Assembly: GCF_900108555.1 (NCBI RefSeq)
Contig: NZ_FNWV01000009.1
Location: 1-64,000, forward strand
DNA: 64,000 nucleotides
Reading direction: 5' to 3'
Origin: Ruminococcus flavefaciens
GTDB taxonomy: Bacteria; Bacillota; Clostridia; Oscillospirales; Ruminococcaceae
Shown here: one piece after another, positions 36,055 to 44,850 of the stretch
Position numbering within the stretch: the first letter of the stretch is position 1
How the letters are laid out: the number at the start of each line of letters is the position of its first letter
The notes under the pieces: model-generated
Databases searched by the model: none
Told to the model about the DNA's origin: nothing
What the model saw: only the letters and a program-made list of their open reading frames with translations
Translations under genes and position numbers: made by a program

Positions 36055-36597
36055 TTGAGTTTTGATTTTGATATCAGCCTACGCATCAAGGACAAGCGAA
36101 CCGGTGACATCATCTCCGGTCCGAAAGTGATCCCTGCGCCTGCAAGTGATTATGCTGGCTATGAAGAAATCTGCTGGTGGGCCAGCAGTCTGTTCCTTGA
36201 TCTTCCACCGGCTATTTTCAGAATATGCGGAAAATATATGGGAAAACAGTATCTGCTTGAAGAAGGAGCAGAAGGAAATGCCTATACCTCTGTACCGAGA
36301 GTTGCTCTGCGCGAAATATGTTCCTATATATTTAGCAGAAGCTGTGTGCCAGATTCTGAACTGACTGAGGAAAGAAGCTGTTCGTGGTGGGAAGGTTACG
36401 AGGTTACAAACCAAGCCAAAGCAGAAGAACTGAAAGATTTCTTGTGGTCTCTTGAATATATTGAAAATCGAAATGAAGATGCCGGAATTGCAGAGAAGTT
36501 TATCACCGATCTCAAGAAAAGAGAAGAGTTTAAAAGCAATCCGCAGGGATATGAGTTTGAGTTTATGCTCAATTATCATTACTGCCGTCCCAGATAA
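36055..36597 (+). CDS. Hypothetical protein in immunity-like array (TTG start)
   Basis: I choose TTG at 36055 because AGGAGGTG (36041-36048) is at the right distance; the in-frame ATG at 36010 lies inside the promoter -10 and cannot be transcribed. The 180-residue product is soluble and acidic and starts MSFDFDISLRIKDKRTGD. SWWEGYEVTNQAKAEELKDF follows mid-protein, and it ends in a Tyr/His-rich FMLNYHYCRP. The family is not recognised. It is the second cassette with the duplicated promoter and terminator. Confidence 0.7.
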   Translation: MSFDFDISLRIKDKRTGDIISGPKVIPAPASDYAGYEEICWWASSLFLDLPPAIFRICGKYMGKQYLLEEGAEGNAYTSVPRVALREICSYIFSRSCVPDSELTEERSCSWWEGYEVTNQAKAEELKDFLWSLEYIENRNEDAGIAEKFITDLKKREEFKSNPQGYEFEFMLNYHYCRPR

Positions 36598-36628
36598 TAA
36601 TTGTATTGCAAAAAACTTAATAAAAACT

Positions 36629-36662
36629 AAGCACTTGTCCAAACAGACAGGTGCTTTTTTAT
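36629..36662 (+). terminator. Terminator, array copy 3
   Basis: AAGCACTTGTC (36629-36639) pairs with GACAGGTGCTT (36646-36656) and then TTTTT. The following GGCTGTTTAAG is the start of a third, truncated copy of the promoter repeat. Confidence 0.8.
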
Positions 36663-36810
36663 ATCTTAAAAATGGCTGTTTAAGTGGATTGTTAGTGATT
36701 TTTCTCTATGGATTAAGTCCAAAGTGCAAATGTCAAAGTTTCAAAGTGCAATTATTGCACTTTGAAGAAAGCTTATTATTGAGCACTATCAATATATAAT
36801 CTATAAATAT

Positions 36811-36834
36811 ACCGCAGCCATATGGCTGCGGTAT
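36811..36834 (-). terminator. Terminator of the 135-residue gene
   Basis: ACCGCAGCC (36811-36819) pairs with GGCTGCGGT (36824-36832). It lies 30 bp past the minus-strand stop at 36864 and could act in both directions. Confidence 0.65.
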
Positions 36835-36863
36835 GATGAAAACATATTTTTTATAAGCATCTG

Positions 36864-37271
36864 TCAGACGATGTCGCTGTTATCTCCAAGAGTATTCAAA
36901 TGGCGACTGTAACGTTTAGGAATATTAATACCAACAAGATATCCGATAGAATGTAAAAAGTCTGATATTACAGAAAATCCGTCTTTGTAGAAAGCTTCTA
37001 TTCGCTTATCCTTAAATGGAATATTTTTATAATCAGGAGGACAAACAAATGTCCAGTCAGCTCCGCTTCGATCCAGAACAATACGGAAAAACTTATCAAT
37101 ATCTGTATCTTTATAGCCTACATCCATAAGAAGAATATGATGTTCAACAGCTTCATCTACCTGACTCATAATAGCTGTTTTTCCATCAAAAGAAATTAGA
37201 ATAAGAAGCGGTTCATCTGCTGCCATAGCTTTATTTACTGCTTCATCAGAAGGGTATTTAATTAAGTTCAT
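36864..37271 (-). CDS. Hypothetical protein, immunity-like
   Basis: The 135-residue soluble protein starts at ATG 37271 behind TATCGGGTGATAAT. The alpha/beta pattern is EPLLILISFDGKTAIMSQVDEA, then EHHILLMDVGY, then a Cys-containing TFVCPPDYK. No family recognised. It shares the ATCGGGTGAT leader with the gene at 35271 although it points the other way, which suggests it is a further cassette inverted relative to the array (inference). Confidence 0.65.
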   Translation of the reverse strand: MNLIKYPSDEAVNKAMAADEPLLILISFDGKTAIMSQVDEAVEHHILLMDVGYKDTDIDKFFRIVLDRSGADWTFVCPPDYKNIPFKDKRIEAFYKDGFSVISDFLHSIGYLVGINIPKRYSRHLNTLGDNSDIV

Positions 37272-37595
37272 ATTATCACCCGATATAATTATTTAGTAAA
37301 TAATACATAAGATGCAATTCAAGTAAAATATGCTCGTATGTAATTAAACAAAAGAAAACAAATGCCTTATAGTATATTGCTGTATAGATATATTATAACT
37401 CATTTTGTTTATAAATGCAATACTTGAAACAGCTATTGTTATTTCAGATGAAGTCATTCACAAAGCATTATATTATCGGAACAGATTTTAACTATACATA
37501 AAATGAAGATGCAGCCCATTGGCTGCATCTCAGATTGTCTTTTTGTTTGTGTTGAATTATCGATTTGAATGATGAGTTTTGGCTCAATATTAATC
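37272..37595 (-). other. Intergenic region, no gene seen
   Basis: This AT-rich stretch has a hairpin GATGCAGCC/GGCTGCATC (37507-37528) that probably ends transcription of the minus-strand gene stopping at 37596. Nothing else was recognised. Confidence 0.5.
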
Positions 37596-38132
37596 TTATA
37601 ATGTCCTGAAAACTACAATATCATCAATATCAATCTCATCTATTCTGCAAGGCACGTTTCCTTTAAGCGTTGTTTCAATATGATAGAATAGAAGGCAATC
37701 ATAAATATACCCAATAACGCTTGACGAACGTCTTTTGTATCCCAGTTCGGAAAGTAATGTGCGGAGCTTCATCTTTGAAAAGCCTTTTTTGTTTATGTAT
37801 AGTATTCTTATCCTTAATTCCTTAAAAATCAAGTGCGAAAATGTGTGCTCAGTGTCGTCTGATTTGCTGTTGTTAATCAATCCATAGTCATTCAGATCCT
37901 TTTCTATATCATTCTGCTCGGAAATGTATGTTTCGGGGTCACTGATATAATTGAGCTTATCCATAACGGCAAGGATAAACATTTTCTTATCCGAACGATA
38001 TTCTGGCTGGATAAATATATTGTCATAGCGATGAATGTTTTGCAGAAGTTCAATATATTGCTTACAATCCATTTGATGATATTGGATTATAAGCGCTAAT
38101 TCATAGGGTGAATACAAATAACTATTCATCAT
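37596..38132 (-). CDS. Unknown protein coupled to the helicase-HNH gene
   Basis: The first in-frame ATG pair (38132 and 38129) overlaps the end of the helicase gene by about 10 bp, so translation is coupled. The roughly 178-residue product starts MNSYLYSPYELALIIQYHQM. It is helical and soluble and ends with a beta segment (IDEIDIDDIVVFRTL). A central KMKLRTLLSELGYKRRSSSV looks like a helix-turn-helix. No family name. The two genes probably form a two-component defence or repair unit (inference). Confidence 0.65.
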   Translation of the reverse strand: MMNSYLYSPYELALIIQYHQMDCKQYIELLQNIHRYDNIFIQPEYRSDKKMFILAVMDKLNYISDPETYISEQNDIEKDLNDYGLINNSKSDDTEHTFSHLIFKELRIRILYINKKGFSKMKLRTLLSELGYKRRSSSVIGYIYDCLLFYHIETTLKGNVPCRIDEIDIDDIVVFRTL

Positions 38133-40392
38133 ATTTATCACTCTTCTTTGCATTGCATGAACGGCAGAGTATTTGTAGGTTTTCCGGAACTGTCTTACCT
38201 TCTTTTTTATTTAATGGAATAATATGGTCAACATGAAGCAGTACACGATCTGGAAATGATTTTTGACATCCTGCACATTTATATTGTCCATTCGGAAGTA
38301 GTGCTTTTTTAAAAGCATTTGAACGAAGTTCATCTTCATATTTTGGATTGATCTTGCCTATTTCATGAAGCGTCATTTTTTCAAAATAGCGTTTACCATA
38401 AGTAACATTATCTTCATCATCTTCAAATAGAAAAGGCGAGGTGATACGTAGAATTTCTCTGTTGAGCTGATTATAGAAGTATTTTTGCCTTCCGAAGAAC
38501 AATCTAAGTACATTATCATCTCCGTTCTCCCAGAGTTGCTGCACATATGCGGATTGAGTAACTGGATCAATCTTTTGCTCAACAATGTATTTAGCGATAG
38601 CACAAACGTCAATCTTGTTTTTATCAAGTTCATCAAACGAATAGAATGCCGGTGCAGAATCATACTGAGCATAATACTTCAGTATATTAATGATGTCTTT
38701 CTCATCATAAGGCGGAACCATTTCACCTAAGAAAAATGCGTCTCGGCATTGTTCTGCCATTTCTGCAAGTATCTCATCTGAGAGGTATTCTTCATCATTA
38801 CCATATTCATTAAATAAAGCGGGCAGATTAACCATTAGCTGTTCGTATGCTTTTCTTGTGCTGTCATAAATCATGACTTGATAAGAAATATCAACACCAT
38901 TATCTTCGAGATAGGTGAATGCGTACATACCGATAGGAATACGCTGTGTGAATGGAGCTTTTTCAAGTTCTCTGGTATCTGCTGAATCATTCAGCATCTT
39001 GGCGAATTCTTCTATCTTAGATATAGCAATAAGGCGAATATCACGTTTTTCATACTCTGTTTTGGAATCAGCAAAATCATTGTTTCCTTCGAAAATCATT
39101 TCTGGTGTGGTCCATGCAATCTTGTCAAGTCCGTTATCAACAAAAGAAACAATATAGGCTTCTTCTGTGCCGTCTGCCTCTTTACCCCTTAAGGCTCTTC
39201 CAACCATCTGGGTCATAAGTATTTTTGAAACGGTTGGTCTTGTGAGAAATACTGTTTGCGTTTTTGGTAAGTCGACACCTTCAGTTAGTATATTAACATT
39301 AACAAGTACTTGTAATTCTCCATTTTTATATGCCTCAATAGCAGAAGCATTGTCCTCTTGACTTCTTGTGACACCGGTAACCATATCTCGTACAGACGAA
39401 ATAACATAATCCGCTTTAATTCCGTACTCTTTGAAAGTTGCGGCTAAAGCAATTGCGTGAAGCTGATTTACAGCGAATACAATAGTTTGACCGTATTTAT
39501 CCTTGTTTTTTACATATTTTTCGACAATAAACTTGCGACGATCCTTACTTTTAACCATTTCATCTGCAAGATCATCAGGGATAATATCAAAATGCTGAAT
39601 TGTTTCAAGATCTTTAGCACCGACGAAGGAGCTATAATCTTCACCGGTATTATGGCTTTCAATCGTTGGATGAGAAAGAATCTGTTTGTTAATAAGCTCT
39701 TTCAGAGAAATTTCATAGGCAATACTCTTACCGTTATGAATATATACTCCATGCTCAATTCCATCAGTATATATTTTTTCAAGTAATCCCTGTTCGCTTT
39801 CAGCGGTACGGAATGGTGTAGCAGTAAGACCAATCAGTTTTACATTTGGGACTTTCTTCTTGACATAATCAATTACTCTACGATATGTCTTAGCTGTTGA
39901 ATGATGGGCTTCATCGACAATTAAGTACAGTTCTTTTTCGCCCTTCAACCACAAATCTAAAGCTGAAAGATTACGCCCCAAGCTATCTTTACTAACAAAA
40001 AGAATATCATCCTTTTTCTCAATATCTATAGTTCTGTCGTGCTTAGTTTCTCCGGAAATAATTCTATATGTGAAAGATGAAATATTGGGAATATACTCAG
40101 AAAAAGGATACTCTTGAAAAGTGTGGGCTGCCTGATCAAGCAGAGTTTGTCTATGAGCTATTCATAATACTTTATGCTTTTTGTCAATGGCATTTCTGAG
40201 AAGCCAAACTGCTGCGGTATATGTCTTGCCACCACCTGTTGGAAGAACAACGAGAGTGCTGTATGAGCTTTGACGATTCATAACATCAAGATTTTTCATA
40301 GCCATTCTTTGATGATCATAAAGTTTCCTTTTATTGCTGTTTTTCTTAGGAGAAATGGTGCCATTTGCCTTGCTTTCAATAGAATCATTCAT
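38122..40392 (-). pseudogene. DEAD/DEAH helicase with C-terminal HNH nuclease, in-frame TGA
   Basis: Reading from ATG 40392 (behind GAGGTG) the gene is one frame of 757 codons, with a single TGA at 40162-40164 (codon 77). The N-terminal part has LPTGGGKTYTAA (Walker A). Just after the TGA comes IAHRQTLLDQA, and relatives, including the helicase at 19346, have Trp at exactly this point (IIWLVHRQ). Motifs DEAHH, LTATPFR and QMVGRALRG follow. The C-terminus has a full HNH: CAGC, HVDHIIPL, NLQILCRSC. All else is intact, so the lesion is recent, a sequencing error, or a read-through TGA. Without suppression only a 76-residue stub is made. Helicase-HNH proteins are typical anti-phage or plasmid-restriction candidates. 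Confidence 0.8.
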
Positions 40393-40438
40393 ATTAAAAC
40401 ACCTCGTTGTTTTATTAGAGATAATGATCTCTACGAGT

Positions 40439-40467
40439 ATTATAGCATGATAAACTGTTTCGCGCAA
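40439..40467 (-). promoter_or_regulatory. Promoter of the helicase-HNH gene
   Basis: On the minus strand TTGCGC (40467-40462) and TATAAT (40444-40439) are separated by 17 bp. Confidence 0.6.
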
Positions 40468-40588
40468 GCAATATTGAAAATATTTGTAAAATATTAACAT
40501 TTGGAGTGGTGCTTCTAGCCTGCTCTATTCGTGTGCTTTTTAAATAATTAAACGCATTTTCTTAAGAAATACATTAAATATAAGAAAA

Positions 40589-41240
40589 CCATCTCCGTAC
40601 GGAGCTGGCAATGACCATGGCCATGGCACTCATGTTGCAGGAATAATCGGAATGTCTCCTAATAATGGTGGTGGCGTCGGTCTTGCTTATGGTGCGAAGA
40701 TTATGGCTATCAAGGCAGGTCAGTCAACAGGTTCTTTTGCTTCTTCTGATATTGCCAAGGCGGTTAAATATGCCGCTGATAATGGCGCAGATGTAATAAA
40801 TATGTCATTTGGTGGTATAAGTAAATCCTATTTGGTTGAGGAAGCACTTATAGATGCTTCGCACGATTGTGTTCTTGTTGCTGCGGCTGGTAATGACAGT
40901 GCACCTACAGCAGACGGTGGCGGAATCGATATTTATCCAGCTGGATATAACTATGTTATCGGTGTAATGGCAGCAGATAACAGTGGTAATCTGGCTAAGT
41001 TTTCAAATTGGGACTTTATAATTGGAGAAAACTGCGAATATGAGCTGGCTGCTCCTGGCGTGAATATATACAGTACGCTACCTGGTGATAGGTATGCATG
41101 TTGGAGCGGTACATCTATGGCTGCGCCTAATGTTGCAGCGGCAGCAGCTATCATAAGAAGTAAATATACTGATAAAAACAAATATACTTCTCGTTTTATC
41201 ATGGGACAACTTGTCAGTGCTACAAGTAGTATAGCTAACA
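40589..41240 (+). pseudogene. Subtilase (S8 peptidase) fragment, both ends lost
   Basis: From about 40592 the frame reads as an S8 serine protease core. GHGTHVAGIIG has the catalytic His, VINMSFGG and AAAGND carry the oxyanion Asn region, and GTSMAAPNVAAAAA has the catalytic Ser. The N-terminal part with the catalytic Asp and signal peptide is missing, since a stop lies just upstream at 40550. The 3' end is lost at about 41240, where it runs into a phosphatase/integrase fusion read on the other strand. It was probably a secreted or surface protease and is now inactive. Confidence 0.8.
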
Positions 41241-42403
41241 TGCTTAGGAGATTCATAATCATTGTCATATACCCAAGGGCAATGATCTGAGAAACCGAGC
41301 ACCTTTAAACCACTTGAAATAGCCTGTTCTATAAGCATGGACATGCACATTCTCTTACGTTCCATGGACGTATGAACGTACATATTCAAAGTAGTTTCTA
41401 CATTAGCATGGCCTAGTATTTCCGAAAGAGTTTTCACATCAAAACCTAATTGCAGGCAATTCGTAGCGAAAATATGTCGCAAGCAATGGTAATTAACTGA
41501 AGGCACACCTGATCTTTTCGATATTGATTTAAATCTTCTCTGTAATGTACGCGGCTCTATTATCGTATCAGACTCAGAAAGTATATAATAATTATTATTG
41601 CTGCGGGATACCCGTAGCATTTTCATAATAAATTCTGGTATAGGGATAGACCTTTGTGATGAACGACTTTTAGGCGTATCAGCTATAATTTTCGTATTAT
41701 GATTCCCTATATGGATTCTTTGTACAGTCCGTCTGACGGTAATAATACTTTTATCAAAATCAATATCTTCCCACATTAAACCGCAAACTTCTCCAATACG
41801 AAGTCCGGTATACAAGCTTAACAGAATGCATAGTGTAGTTGGACTAGGATTACTCAATAGATATTTGCATAGTAATAACTGCTGATTTTTCGTAAGAAAT
41901 CGGCGCTCTTGTTTATGTACCTTCGGCAAAGCTACATCAGTCATTATATTATGGAAAGAATGGATTTTTGCTATATATTTAGTCATTGTTTTAAATACGA
42001 TCATTATATCTGAAACGTATTTTGCAGATAGTCCTGTATCAAGCTTATCTTGAATATACAGATTAAGCATTTGCACCGTCAGCATATCGTATCGCATACC
42101 ACCAAACGCTGGAAGTATATGCTTATCTATTTTCATTTGATAATTGGAATAAGTTGAGGGCTTTACGCGAAGTTTCACAGCCGACATCCATTCGATGAAG
42201 AGCTCTTTAACTGTGAAATGGCATTTATCCTGCGGGAAATACAAAGATGCTTTCAAGGTTGAAAGTGTATCTTTTACTTCAGCATATGAGCGGCCGTATA
42301 CAGAACGATACTTAACTTTTCCAGATTCTTTATATCCAACTTTGTACCTTCCTTCCCATCTCCCATCTTTTCTCTTGTAGATGTTTTCTCCTCTCCTAGC
42401 CAT
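41078..42403 (-). CDS. Tyrosine recombinase/integrase with foreign C-terminal tail
   Basis: The 441-codon frame from ATG 42403 has an N-terminal arm-binding region (RKDGRWEGRYKVGYKESGK) and a SAM-like core-binding domain. The full catalytic set is R202 (TGLRIGE), H306 and R309 (HCLRH), H332 (LGHANVETT) and Y342 (MYVH). Natural homology ends at about residue 354. Residues 355-385 are a PHP-phosphatase scrap and 386-441 are antisense to the subtilase. The original stop is lost, but catalytic residues are complete, so activity is possible. It is transcribed away from the XRE gene across an intergenic region with two palindromes. This is the integrase of a small element or of a larger one now decayed. 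Confidence 0.85.
   Translation of the reverse strand: MARRGENIYKRKDGRWEGRYKVGYKESGKVKYRSVYGRSYAEVKDTLSTLKASLYFPQDKCHFTVKELFIEWMSAVKLRVKPSTYSNYQMKIDKHILPAFGGMRYDMLTVQMLNLYIQDKLDTGLSAKYVSDIMIVFKTMTKYIAKIHSFHNIMTDVALPKVHKQERRFLTKNQQLLLCKYLLSNPSPTTLCILLSLYTGLRIGEVCGLMWEDIDFDKSIITVRRTVQRIHIGNHNTKIIADTPKSRSSQRSIPIPEFIMKMLRVSRSNNNYYILSESDTIIEPRTLQRRFKSISKRSGVPSVNYHCLRHIFATNCLQLGFDVKTLSEILGHANVETTLNMYVHTSMERKRMCMSMLIEQAISSGLKVLGFSDHCPWVYDNDYESPKHVSYTTCSTDKLSHDKTRSIFVFISIFTSYDSCCRCNIRRSHRCTAPTCIPITR
41249..41341 (-). pseudogene. PHP-domain (histidinol-phosphatase-like) scrap
   Basis: About 30 codons in the integrase frame read EQAISSGLKVLGFSDHCPW and on to YDNDYES. This is the N-terminal region of HisK-type PHP phosphatases (ML-xA-xxKGLKVLGFSDH). 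It is too short to function and shows that the integrase 3' end was joined to another gene by deletion or insertion. Confidence 0.6.
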
Positions 42404-42580
42404 AAAATTCCTCCCAGACCATATTACTGACGGACAATTATTGTTAAATGCACCAAATCAAATGTTCTTTGATTGTCAATAATGCCAATAATTATTTCTT
42501 TCTAGTGAATAATAAATGAAATATATTGAATAATCATCCGAATTATGTTAAAATCGTATATATAAAGATATAATTTCTTA

Positions 42581-42612
42581 AGCCGTAAATTATTTAGATT
42601 TACGGCTGTTTT
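42581..42612 (+). terminator. Hairpin between integrase and XRE gene
   Basis: AGCCGTAAA (42581-42589) pairs with TTTACGGCT (42599-42607), followed by GTTTTATTG. It could stop a short transcript approaching the repressor gene. Confidence 0.6.
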
Positions 42613-42644
42613 ATTGTAAAAAACACAATTATAATCATAAATAT

Positions 42645-42691
42645 GACTATATATTATTATAGTCTAAAATACGACTATTTTCAAGTAGTCG
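42645..42691 (+). promoter_or_regulatory. Two operator-like palindromes before the XRE gene
   Basis: GACTATA/TATAGTC (42645-42651 and 42658-42664) and CGACTA/TAGTCG (42672-42677 and 42686-42691) share the half-site GACTA. Two similar sites in the divergent region fit binding by the adjacent XRE-type repressor to control itself and the integrase (inference). Confidence 0.55.
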
Positions 42692-42724
42692 AGCATAAAT
42701 TATAATAATATTGGTGATATTATT

Positions 42725-42934
42725 ATGATTTCTTATAAGCCATTATGGTATACAATGAAGGAAAAAGGCGTCTCTACCTATACGCTTATCAATAAATATA
42801 ACATCAGCAGCAGTACCATACACCGTTTGCGACATAATCAAGGTGTAACTACTCAGTTGATTGACGATCTTTGCAAAATACTGAATTGCAATGTCGAGGA
42901 TATAATAAAATATGAACCGTCTGACGAAAGCTAA
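42725..42934 (+). CDS. XRE/Cro-type helix-turn-helix repressor
   Basis: The 69-residue protein is one HTH_26-type Cro/C1 domain: STYTLINKYNISSSTIHRLRHNQ is the helix-turn-helix, and LIDDLCKILNCNVEDIIKY is the usual closing segment. Such mini-repressors accompany integrases and act as switches of small mobile elements. It faces away from the integrase, and palindromes lie between them. The start ATG 42725 has a weak site (GGTGAT). Confidence 0.88.
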   Translation: MISYKPLWYTMKEKGVSTYTLINKYNISSSTIHRLRHNQGVTTQLIDDLCKILNCNVEDIIKYEPSDES

Positions 42935-42963
42935 TGACAGCTAACAACAGACGGTTCTTTTAT
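42914..42963 (+). terminator. Terminator overlapping the end of the XRE gene
   Basis: GAACCGTCTG (42914-42923) pairs with CAGACGGTTC (42948-42957) and is followed by TTTTAT. The left arm lies within the last codons of the gene. Confidence 0.7.
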
Positions 42964-43180
42964 ATACAATAACCTAAACATTTAATTCATACTAAACATT
43001 ATTTTCCTACAGTACTGAAAAAATTTCTCAAAAGGTGGTCGTCGAGTCAGAACTAAAATACATCGTAAAATCGGAGAAAAGTGATACTTTATAAGCATGA
43101 GCGAAACCGCGGAATATCCTCTAAGATAGGCTTGTGGTCCCGAAGGTCATTAGTTAAGAAAACTATTGTGATAATGACAG
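42964..43180 (+). other. Intergenic scar with tRNA-like remnant
   Basis: No gene. TTTTCCTACAGT (about 43008) is shared with 61255-61272. CTTGTGGTCCCGAAGGTCAT (43131-43150) looks like the anticodon-loop-to-variable-loop part of a His-type tRNA gene with the rest missing. Parts of the same pattern recur at 61391 and 56847. It is probably a decayed integration scar. Confidence 0.4.
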
Positions 43181-43240
43181 CCGCCCTTCATGGGCGGTTC
43201 TGATTTATGTGTTTACATATTATCGGCGATGTGCTATAAT
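43181..43240 (+). promoter_or_regulatory. Hairpin plus promoter module of the HhH gene
   Basis: CCGCCC/GGGCGG (43181-43197) is followed by TTTACA (43212-43217), a 17-bp spacer and TATAAT (43235-43240). The same hairpin-promoter arrangement occurs at 27885-27949 and 61441-61500. Confidence 0.7.
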
Positions 43241-43272
43241 TGGGAATAAGAGAAAAAATAAAGGAGCTATAT

Positions 43273-43503
43273 ATGACAAATCAAGAGATTATTGACAGAG
43301 ATACCTATAAGAAGATCAAGAAAATGAACCGAGAGGAGCTTACAAAGTTCATTCTCCAGTACGGGGATCAGTTACTCGGAGAACAAGGCAAGACCATTGA
43401 TCTCCCGGCTCTTGAGGCAGAACTCAGCAAGATCAAAGGTATCGGCGGTAAGCGCCTTGAGGAGATAATGGTCGTTATAGAGAAATTCTTGGATGTAGAA
43501 TAG
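43273..43503 (+). CDS. Small helix-hairpin-helix protein, copy 1
   Basis: ATG 43273 follows AAGGAGCTATAT; a longer frame from 43240 starts inside the promoter. The 76-residue product has a basic helical N-half (DTYKKIKKMNREELTKFI) and a C-terminal helix-hairpin-helix (LSKIKGIGGKRLEEI), the KGIGGKR turn being typical of non-specific DNA backbone binding. Two more copies lie at 52309 (truncated) and 61531 (full, about 90 percent identical). No named family. It sits 10 bp before a surface-protein gene with a separate function, so the linkage may only be transcriptional. Confidence 0.75.
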   Translation: MTNQEIIDRDTYKKIKKMNREELTKFILQYGDQLLGEQGKTIDLPALEAELSKIKGIGGKRLEEIMVVIEKFLDVE

Positions 43504-43513
43504 GGGGTATATT

Positions 43514-44728
43514 ATGAATTGTAAAAGAATAGTAGTAGCGTTGATGTGTGCTGTAATACCGTTGGGAATAGCCATTAGTCCGGTTGGTACACCTACTGTC
43601 TTATCAGCAGAGGCAGCATCAGTAGTTAACAGCGGAACTTGCGGAAAGAATTTAACATGGAAGCTTGACAGCAGCGGTACTCTGACCGTAAGCGGTACAG
43701 GAGATATGAATGAAGATTTAGATTCAAATCCGTGTCCATGGAAGGAATACAGTGACGAGATAAAGAATGTTATTATCGGCACTGGAGTTACAAGTATAGG
43801 TATGGGTATGTTTGATAACTGCAATAACCTTACCTCATTATCGCTTCCGGATACGCTGAAGACTATTAGCGCATATTCGTTTTCGAGCTGCAAATCTCTT
43901 GAATCAGTAGTCATTCCGAACGGAGTAACCAATATTGGTACGAGTGCTTTTTCGAGCTGTAAAAAGCTTAGCAATGTTACTATACCCGCATCCGTGACGA
44001 ATATAAGTGCACTAGCGTTTTCTGGGACGCCATGGTTTGAAGCTCAGAGAAGCATTGATACTCCGTTCGTAATAATAAACGGTTTGCTCATTAATGTGTT
44101 CTATAAGCTTTCGGGAGACGTTGTTATCCCATCGACCGTGAATAAAATATGCGATCAGGCAGCATGGGGCTGTTCAGAGATAACCTCGCTGACCATTCCC
44201 GAAACCATTACTGAGATAGGTCATAATGCATTCAATGGGTGTGAACAATTGAAATCTGTAACTATACCAAGCTCCGTGGAGAGTATCGGTATGCAGGCGT
44301 TTATCAAGTGTACTGCTCTTTCTGAGGTGTTTATCCTAAATCCTGACGCTAAAATATATGACAGAGCCAATACCTTTACCAATGAAAACGATAAGTTCAG
44401 TGGAGTAATTAAGGGATATAAAGGTTCTACTGCTGAGAAATATGCTCAAAAGTATAACTATACATTCAAAACATTAGCTCAGCTTGGAGACGTTAACTCT
44501 GATGAGTATATTAATGCAGTTGACGCTTCTTCTGTCCTTGCATACTATGCTCGTATTTCGACCAATCAAGAAGGCGGATATAATGAAGAGCAAATGCTTG
44601 CAGCAGATGTAAATCATGACGGAATGATTAATGCCGTTGATGCATCGAATATTCTTGCGTACTACGCATATGTATCGACTACAAAAGAAACTCCTATGTC
44701 AATGGAAGAATTCATTAAAAAGAATTAA
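43514..44728 (+). CDS. Secreted leucine-rich-repeat protein with C-terminal dockerin
   Basis: The 404-residue protein has a signal peptide (MNCKRIVVALMCAVIPLGIA, cleavage near AEAAS at about 33). BspA/TpLRR-type repeats (LTSLSLPDTLKTISAYSF, LESVVIPNGVTNIGTSAF and others) fill about residues 85-275. The last 75 residues form a type I dockerin with two EF-hand-like repeats (DVNSDEYINAVDASSVLAYY and DVNHDGMINAVDASNILAYY), which would anchor it to a cohesin of a cellulosome-like complex on the cell surface. The LRR part probably binds a ligand or another surface. GGGGGT precedes ATG 43514. A strong terminator follows. Confidence 0.9.
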   Translation: MNCKRIVVALMCAVIPLGIAISPVGTPTVLSAEAASVVNSGTCGKNLTWKLDSSGTLTVSGTGDMNEDLDSNPCPWKEYSDEIKNVIIGTGVTSIGMGMFDNCNNLTSLSLPDTLKTISAYSFSSCKSLESVVIPNGVTNIGTSAFSSCKKLSNVTIPASVTNISALAFSGTPWFEAQRSIDTPFVIINGLLINVFYKLSGDVVIPSTVNKICDQAAWGCSEITSLTIPETITEIGHNAFNGCEQLKSVTIPSSVESIGMQAFIKCTALSEVFILNPDAKIYDRANTFTNENDKFSGVIKGYKGSTAEKYAQKYNYTFKTLAQLGDVNSDEYINAVDASSVLAYYARISTNQEGGYNEEQMLAADVNHDGMINAVDASNILAYYAYVSTTKETPMSMEEFIKKN

Positions 44729-44747
44729 GAAATTTCCTAATATGATT

Positions 44748-44777
44748 ACCGCCCTTCACGGGCGGTTTTCTTTTTAT
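44748..44777 (+). terminator. Rho-independent terminator before the SRAP gene
   Basis: ACCGCCC (44748-44754) pairs with GGGCGGT (44760-44766), followed by TTTCTTTTT. It is the same stem as at 18189 before the other SRAP copy. Confidence 0.85.
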
Positions 44778-44778
44778 C

Positions 44779-44807
44779 TTGACTAATTTCATTTTATGTG
44801 ATATACT
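44779..44807 (+). promoter_or_regulatory. Promoter of the intact SRAP gene
   Basis: TTGACT (44779-44784) and TATACT (44802-44807) are 17 bp apart, directly after the terminator. Confidence 0.65.
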
Positions 44808-44850
44808 AATAATAGAACATATATTCTGCTTGTGCTTGGAGGTGATTTTC

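Noticed and set aside
36079..36642. Minus-strand 187-codon frame opposite the array gene at 36055
   Set aside because: The plus-strand gene has promoter, AGGAGGTG and terminator; the minus frame has none.
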